This document shows positions 59,001 to 64,000 of a stretch of DNA of 64,000 bases, one piece after another. Within the stretch, counting starts at the first letter, position 1; the number at the start of each line of letters is the position of its first letter. This DNA comes from Liolophura sinensis (taxonomy: Eukaryota > Mollusca > Polyplacophora > Chitonida > Chitonidae): positions 48,727,116 through 48,791,115 of the forward strand of contig NC_088301.1 in assembly GCF_032854445.1 (NCBI RefSeq), in the 5' to 3' direction. The notes under the pieces were generated by a model. It was not told the origin of the DNA and made no database searches. It saw only the letters and a list, made by a program, of their open reading frames with translations. The translations under genes were made by a program, and so were the position numbers.

Positions 59001-62000
59001 AACGTTGTTTTAAACACATCCCACACACAAGCAGAGTGTATGGGTCACCATGTAGCCCCTCTGTCAGCCACAGATAGTTGGATTTGCTTGCAGCTTGCCT
59101 GGTAAGAAATAGAAAGCCCCATCACGTGAGGTTAAGTTCATATACGTACATGCGGCCGAGAATAACCCATCTTGAAACTGCTGAAGTGACCCGTATACTG
59201 TAGAATAAAACCTTATCTGAGATCTAGTGATAAGAGAGCGAATTTCATCGGTTAAGTGTGACCCCGCAAAGGCCCGACCATCTTTTTTAACGCACTGTAG
59301 TCGCTGCACAGGTTTTAGTCTCTTTGCTAAATTTATTTTTTTCGATGAATTTTTCTGGTAGCTATGGACAGACGAAACCCTTAAGTGGGATCCAGCACAG
59401 TATGGTGGACAGAGGTTGATACTGGTAAATCCAGATGACATATGGAAGCCGGATATAACCATTATGAACGGGTGAGTTAAACTGTGCCATAGTTTTATTC
59501 AGCACTGTGCAATGTCTATATTTGTAATTAGTTCTGGAGCTCATATCGTACTAGTCTAGTACGGTTTCACCACAGATGATGTTAAAAGAAATTGGTAGAA
59601 TGGAAATCCAAGCTGTTCCTTACAAAAATTTATCTTTTGTGAACCAAAGTAATTCATCATCAATCTCTCATTTTAATTTCTCATTGTTTCGCTGTTTGCC
59701 CCTCTAATGTATACAGTGCCATCTGTTCAGCATTTGTTAGATGTCCATGGTAACGACTACAGCATAGCGAGAAGAACGAGAGCGGCCACCACAGTGTGAC
59801 AGTTGGCAAATTACCACATGTAACCGTGAGCAAATTGTAACGATAAAACGGAAGTTTCTACCTCTAACAATGAAAAGGAACTTTGCTAATACGATGCTGG
59901 AGATAAAGGTGAATAAGAATGAGGACGGATTCATTTAACGAGAGTCAACATTTCCAAAGATTCCAGAAAGACGCAAGGAATGTTCTAGATGTGTAAATGT
60001 GCACTGTATACAAATCGTTTATGAGACTCGAATGTGAGATCTTCTAAATGTGACGACAACACCGCATTTTGAGTAATTCAAGGCCAGCCACCTCTACTAA
60101 ATTGCCAGTATCATTATTGTACTTGTATACCTAATTCTGCTTAAGTCATGGTGACTGTTGGTTGCGTGTAATCTGATATTATTTAAGCTTTTACATGAAC
60201 ATTTAGAATGATATCCTAACTGAGCTAAATTGACAAGAGGCTGTCTTTCACCCATTATGTGGACCTTTCGCCAACTACCACAGTCATCGCTTCTCTGGGT
60301 TTACTCTCTATAATGTCTTTCGTACTGTAATCAAAAGATGCATTTCAGTTGCACATCGCTTGTAATTGTTCTTATATCCGTCGTTGCAATAATGTTAAGC
60401 ACATCATACAGCCTGTAGCCCCGGGTTGAACGAAACTAGACAAAATTCGGAACAGGTATGTAAAGTTTAACTTGAAAGACTGAAACCATCCCAGTATACG
60501 CAGGATGTAATGTATGATATAAGGCCATGCATGTATGTAGTCCTCATGTGCAGGACCCTTTGGCACATTAGATGACCCTTTTTTTAAAGTTTAATGCTGG
60601 TAGAAGCATTTAACAGGAAACAAAAAATCGAGACATGCTAGCACTTTTACACTCGCATTAAGCAGTGTTTGAAGCGTGGCCTACATCGACACGCCAAACT
60701 ATAGGAGCAGCAACATAAATGCTCACCGAGTTAACTGAATATAAAATGGATCTTATAAATATCGCCGTTGGAAATTAATATGAAAACCATCATGAAACTA
60801 TAACGCATTTGTCACGGTGAAATTCGATATGAAACACCCTGTCCTGTATATAGACTCGTATGTTCCATTTACCTCACCGGAGGAGCAGTTTGATATATGG
60901 TCTTTAGCCAGCTAATGTTCATATAATACCCAAAAATAGCCAAGAGCTATAGAATATTAGATAACCTTTTATTTAGTCTTTCTGTGCTTTTCTTCATTAT
61001 TACATGTTTCGTTCCAGTGCAAAGAGTTACGTTTATGCAGGAAACTTAAAGTTTCTTGTTGAGCTGAAATGGACGGGTAGAACGGATTGGTCTCCAGCCT
61101 CCATGTTCGAGACAACCTGTCCAGTGGATGTCACTTTGTACCCTTTTGATACTCAGACTTGTGAGATCATCATAGCCTCTTGGATGTACGATCACAGGAG
61201 GGTGAAGATTGTCCCAAAGGACACGCCAAACAACACAGTCTACTTTGGCGAGAGCGGAGAATGGATCTTCAGCAGTTCCAAGGCCAAACATGATTTGGTG
61301 GAGTACAACGGCAGTAACTTCAGCATTGCTCGCATTTCTTTCACATTCCAACGACGACGAGCGTTTTACGTTATAAATGTGATTGTGCCGGTCCTGTGTC
61401 TGTCTCTGCTCAATACCTTGGTGTTTCTGGTTCCGCCAGAGTCCGGAGAGAAAATGTCCCTCTCCATTACCGTGGTTTTAGCCTACTCAGTCTTTCTCTC
61501 CATCGTCAACGCTGACATGCCTGGAACGTCAAACAGCGTGTCTTATCTAGGTAATGCAAATTCGTATACGGTTAGCAAGTCCAAAGTTTCCACAGAGTCA
61601 CATTTAGCATCTATTCGCGTTCAAAGTACAAAGTTCAAAAACGAAAGAATATTCCCCATCAACCAAACGCTACAGTTTGTCAGTCATACTGTGTAATATG
61701 TTGCTATATCGTAAAGATAACAGCATTCCTAATAATAATTTTTTATAATCCAGATTTTTAAATTCGATCGATTAGAAAACAATTTTAGTTTCAAAGGATG
61801 CCTTTGGAATAAATTTTGCTCTAAAAAGCAAAAGAAGAGCTAGAAAGACGACTAAACGTTTGAGACTAATACCTTCACCAGGACATCCCCATATTTGGGT
61901 TTCCTTGACCTGTGCAAACTGAAACGTCAGGGAATTTCTAGAATCGCATGTCTGTCACATCAACAGACATGGAGAATAACAGTGAAGTTTTTTTTATTGT

Positions 62001-62494
62001 ACATTATTTTCCGTTAACTCGTGAAAAGATAGCCACATCATAAAATTTGAAAAGTATAATTTCATATAGTTTTGGACTAAATTAAGTTGTCTTCTGCGAT
62101 GCTTTAAGTCCCTTTCCCAAAAGGAGAATTTTTGGGGGTTAGCTCTTGATGAATGCGAACGTTTATTTGTTTTCTTCTTTTTTCTGCAGCCATATACCTC
62201 ATATTTGTTCTCGTGATGGGCATGATCGCAGTGTTTATGTCAGCAGTTGTGCTGTGGATATTCCATGCAAAAGCCAGACAACTTGATGAGAAACACAGAC
62301 ATTTTTCCCTGGGATCCTGTTCTTCACAACATGAAGAAAACAGGACTCTCTCGAACACAGGCCATTTCCATATGGTGACAGACAGAGCCAAATACATTCA
62401 ACAGGCAACCAAAATTGACAGGCTATCATTTTGGTCATTCTTGGCTCTCACTCTTGTAGGGCTCATCACTTTAATGGCTTTACTTCTGTCCTAG
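56068..62494 (+). CDS. gene E: nicotinic-type Cys-loop channel subunit, one frameshift in exon 2
   Basis: Exons: 56068-56116 (ATG; MGSCSFREQLCLLLVTG), 56794-56959, 57240-57284 (DERKQILMTSGFFSI), 59362-59471 (starts LWTDETLKWDPAQYGG), 61018-61550, 62190-62494 (TAG). Loop A is IWKPDITIMN. The Cys-loop is CPVDVTLYPFDTQTC and loop B is ASWMYD. Loop C has no Cys (YNGSNFSIAR), so it is non-alpha. M2 is intact (GEKMSLSITVVLAYSVFL). The M3-M4 loop is very short, about 55 residues, and M4 (DRLSFWSFLALTLVGLI) ends the protein. Expected length is about 402 residues. One C is missing near 56891-56893 relative to D (cgcccgtg against cgccccgtg), which closes the frame soon after. This is either a true early pseudogene lesion or an assembly error in a C run; all other exons, phases and splice sites are sound. 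Confidence 0.82.
56452..56560 (-). repeat. SINE family N, 3' half, in intron 1 of E
   Basis: On the plus strand: tttatttattcatttcattg, acaacggctgccagcattat, ggtgggaggaaaccgggc. Antisense to the gene. Confidence 0.8.
57693..58216. repeat. TCTCG-rich palindromic element in intron 3 of E
   Basis: The left end gcgagatttagtcgagat (57693-57710) is the exact inverse of atctcgactaaatctcgc at 58133-58150. Between them the words tctcg, cgagatt and gaatctcg occur dozens of times in both orientations. There is no coding frame. It is probably a non-autonomous DNA element with many subterminal repeats. Pseudogene D has no such sequence in intron 3. Confidence 0.7.
58285..58416 (+). repeat. SINE family N, 5'-truncated, in intron 3 of E
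   Basis: Core from ccgttttcccgggctctgct through ttcgtcgtataagtgaaata to the tail aataaataaataaat. Confidence 0.8.
59190..59335 (+). repeat. R1-A copy before exon 4 of E
   Basis: Contains agcgaatttcatcggttaag, tgtgaccccgcaaaggcccg and tagtcgctgcacaggtttta. It is the positional counterpart of 49975-50085. Confidence 0.65.
59945..60410 (+). repeat. R1 fragments in intron 4 of E
   Basis: An R1-B piece at 59945-60035 (cagaaagacgcaaggaatgt, tctaga), an R1-A piece at 60205-60330 (taaattgacaagaggctgtc) and an R1-B end at 60340-60410 (catttcagttgcacatcg). They are shuffled relative to the D intron. Confidence 0.5.
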
Positions 62495-63254
62495 GTTATG
62501 TTCTAATTGATATATGTATATGTATGGATAAATTATTATTATTTATCCTATCGATTATCATGGGCTTACGCCTATTATAAATCCCGTTGTCGTCTGTATA
62601 AGGGGCGAATAACTCTGCATGACTTAACCTAACTGAGTCAGTTGGCAACTCTCACATTGTTGTCGCTGATTTGTTTTTGTTTTTTTTTTCTTTGTCTTTT
62701 CGTTATATGTCGTGGTTTGTACGCAAACTTCAACCTCTGGGAATCAGAATTTCAATCTTTAATTCATTCGATAATCTTGTGTTTTATACGGTGCAATGTC
62801 CTATCCATAAAATATAATTAGTGATTCATCAAAACAAAAGGCACAACCACATTTCACAGAACAAGGATTCAAAAATTTCTTTTATGACCTGTGAATTATC
62901 TGAGTAACACATTCAGGCTTCTTATTCTTGACTTCTTACTATTATTTATCATCATTGTATCAGTACTACAGTTTTTCATTGATGAAGACAGTTGTTTTAC
63001 AACTAAACGAGATAAACGAGATCATTGTCAGAGTTTTCTAGCTATGCTAGGACATAGAAGTGAAGTCGTACAGCCATTGTATGGCGTGTGGTGGGAATTG
63101 TCTAGAAGGAGATCGTTTCAACATTTTCTAGCTTTGGCAGTGGTCGAGAAAGATGTCAAAGGTGCTCAGGCACTGTAATAGAATCTGATAAATCAGACAT
63201 TGTCAAAATTTTCTACCTGCTGTATTAGTCACTGATTCACGAGGTTCTAGGCAA
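62495..63254. other. 3' flank of gene E
   Basis: The first 110 bases match the 3' flank of D before its SINE (gttatgttctaattgatata). The open frame at 62891-63178 has no recognised domain and ends at the start of minisatellite-like sequence. Confidence 0.4.
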
Positions 63255-63788
63255 CGTTTTCCACATTTTAACAAAACTTTCACATTTTGAATGGGCATTG
63301 ATAACGGAGATGACAGTTTTCCAGCTACTGTAGTGGGCATTGTATAACCGAGATCAATGTCAAAGTTTTCCAGTTACTGTAGTGGGCATTGTATAACCGA
63401 GATCAATGCCAAAGTTTTCCAACTACTGTAGTGGGCATTGTATAACCGATATCAATGCCAAAGTTTTCCAGCTACTGTAGTGGGCATTGTATAACCGAGA
63501 GCAATGCCAAAGTTTCCCCATCTACTGCAGTGGACATTGTATAACCGAGATCAATACCAAAGTTTTCCAGTTACTGTACTGGGCATTGTATAACCGAGAT
63601 TATTGTCACAGTTTTCCAGTTACTGTAGTGGGTATTGTATAACCGAGATAGTTGTCACAAATTTCCGGTTACTGTACTGGGCATTGTATAACCGAGATAA
63701 TTGTCACAGTTTTCCAGTTACTGTAGTGGGTATTGTGTAACCGAGATAATTGTCACAGTTTTCTAGTTACTGAAGTGGGTACAGCATA
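63255..63788. repeat. 49-bp minisatellite, about 11 units, downstream of E
   Basis: Same unit as 53690-54425. A sub-variant with atcaatgccaaagttttcca forms the left half of this array only, which shows local homogenisation after the duplication. Confidence 0.9.
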
Positions 63789-64000
63789 ATTGTCTAAAAG
63801 GTGCTTTGCTGTAGAAGAGATGATTCCCAAATTATTTTTTTTCAAAAAGCCGTAGATTCGGAGTTCAATGCCGAATACCTAAGGATTCAACATGGGTAAT
63901 CTTGGTACTGACTCGCTTGGCGCTCAACATAAGAGTAATGGACCAAGTACTCATTCAGCATGGTGTGACTGCGTCGTGTCTGGTGTCCTCGGAGATCCAG
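63789..64000 (+). repeat. start of the shared block of the second duplication unit, cut by the window edge
   Basis: Matches 54421-54633 with a few substitutions. The match is still perfect at the last base, so the duplicated sequence continues beyond the window. Confidence 0.9.

Noticed and set aside
1-64000. CRISPR arrays, operons, ribosome binding sites, endogenous viral elements
   Set aside because: The sequence is a eukaryotic nuclear locus with spliced genes. The tandem arrays are minisatellites without spacers, and I saw no LTR, gag/pol or capsid-like frame.

Overview
This is eukaryotic, AT-rich nuclear DNA. It has spliced genes, long introns, no operons, and many SINE and MITE copies. 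The most frequent SINE has a tRNA-like head, a conserved GC-rich core and an AAATAAAT tail. From memory it resembles the metazoan SINEs with a Nin-DC-type core that are abundant in molluscs. Together with a local expansion of nicotinic-receptor-like Cys-loop genes, this suggests a lophotrochozoan, most likely a mollusc. The species cannot be read from the window.

Layout. 1-3,370: the last coding exon (573-760, +) of a gene entering from the left, with a probable 2.6 kb 3' UTR. 3,371-11,300: no gene, only SINE and MITE copies. 11,325-12,992 (+): a one-exon galactose-3-O-sulfotransferase-like gene, followed by three 39-bp repeats. 13,100-18,100: SINE-rich spacer. 18,152-37,290: three complete or nearly complete Cys-loop ligand-gated channel genes on the minus strand (A 18,152-22,232; B 24,059-29,433; C 32,979 to about 37,290). 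37,300-47,900: gene-poor spacer with a degraded LINE and several copies of a dispersed repeat. 47,898-52,565 (+): a fourth channel copy (D) that is a pseudogene. 56,068-62,494 (+): its close sister (E), intact apart from one 1-bp frameshift. D and E lie in a tandem segmental duplication of about 9-10 kb. Each unit ends in a 49-bp minisatellite and a shared downstream block, and the second unit runs off the right edge of the window.

All five channel genes share one plan. Exon 1 is a 40-49 bp signal-peptide start exon where found, and exon 2 is 164-170 bp. Exon 3 is exactly 45 bp and exon 4 exactly 110 bp. Exon 5 is 530-536 bp (Cys-loop, M1, M2), and exon 6 is 305-407 bp (M3, short loop, M4). 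Intron phases are identical. The 45-bp exons are too small to stand out as open reading frames and were found by matching splice sites and phase. None of the five has the vicinal Cys pair of alpha subunits, so they are non-alpha or orphan-ligand subunits. Subunits of this family assemble as pentamers in the plasma membrane; whether these assemble together or with alpha subunits elsewhere is unknown.

The main points of interest are the birth and decay visible in this array: a compensated frameshift inside the pore helix of A, loss of key binding-site residues in B, an apparently missing start codon in C, several lesions in D and a single one in E. SINEs sit against or around functional exons. 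Some single-base lesions could be assembly errors and are marked as such.
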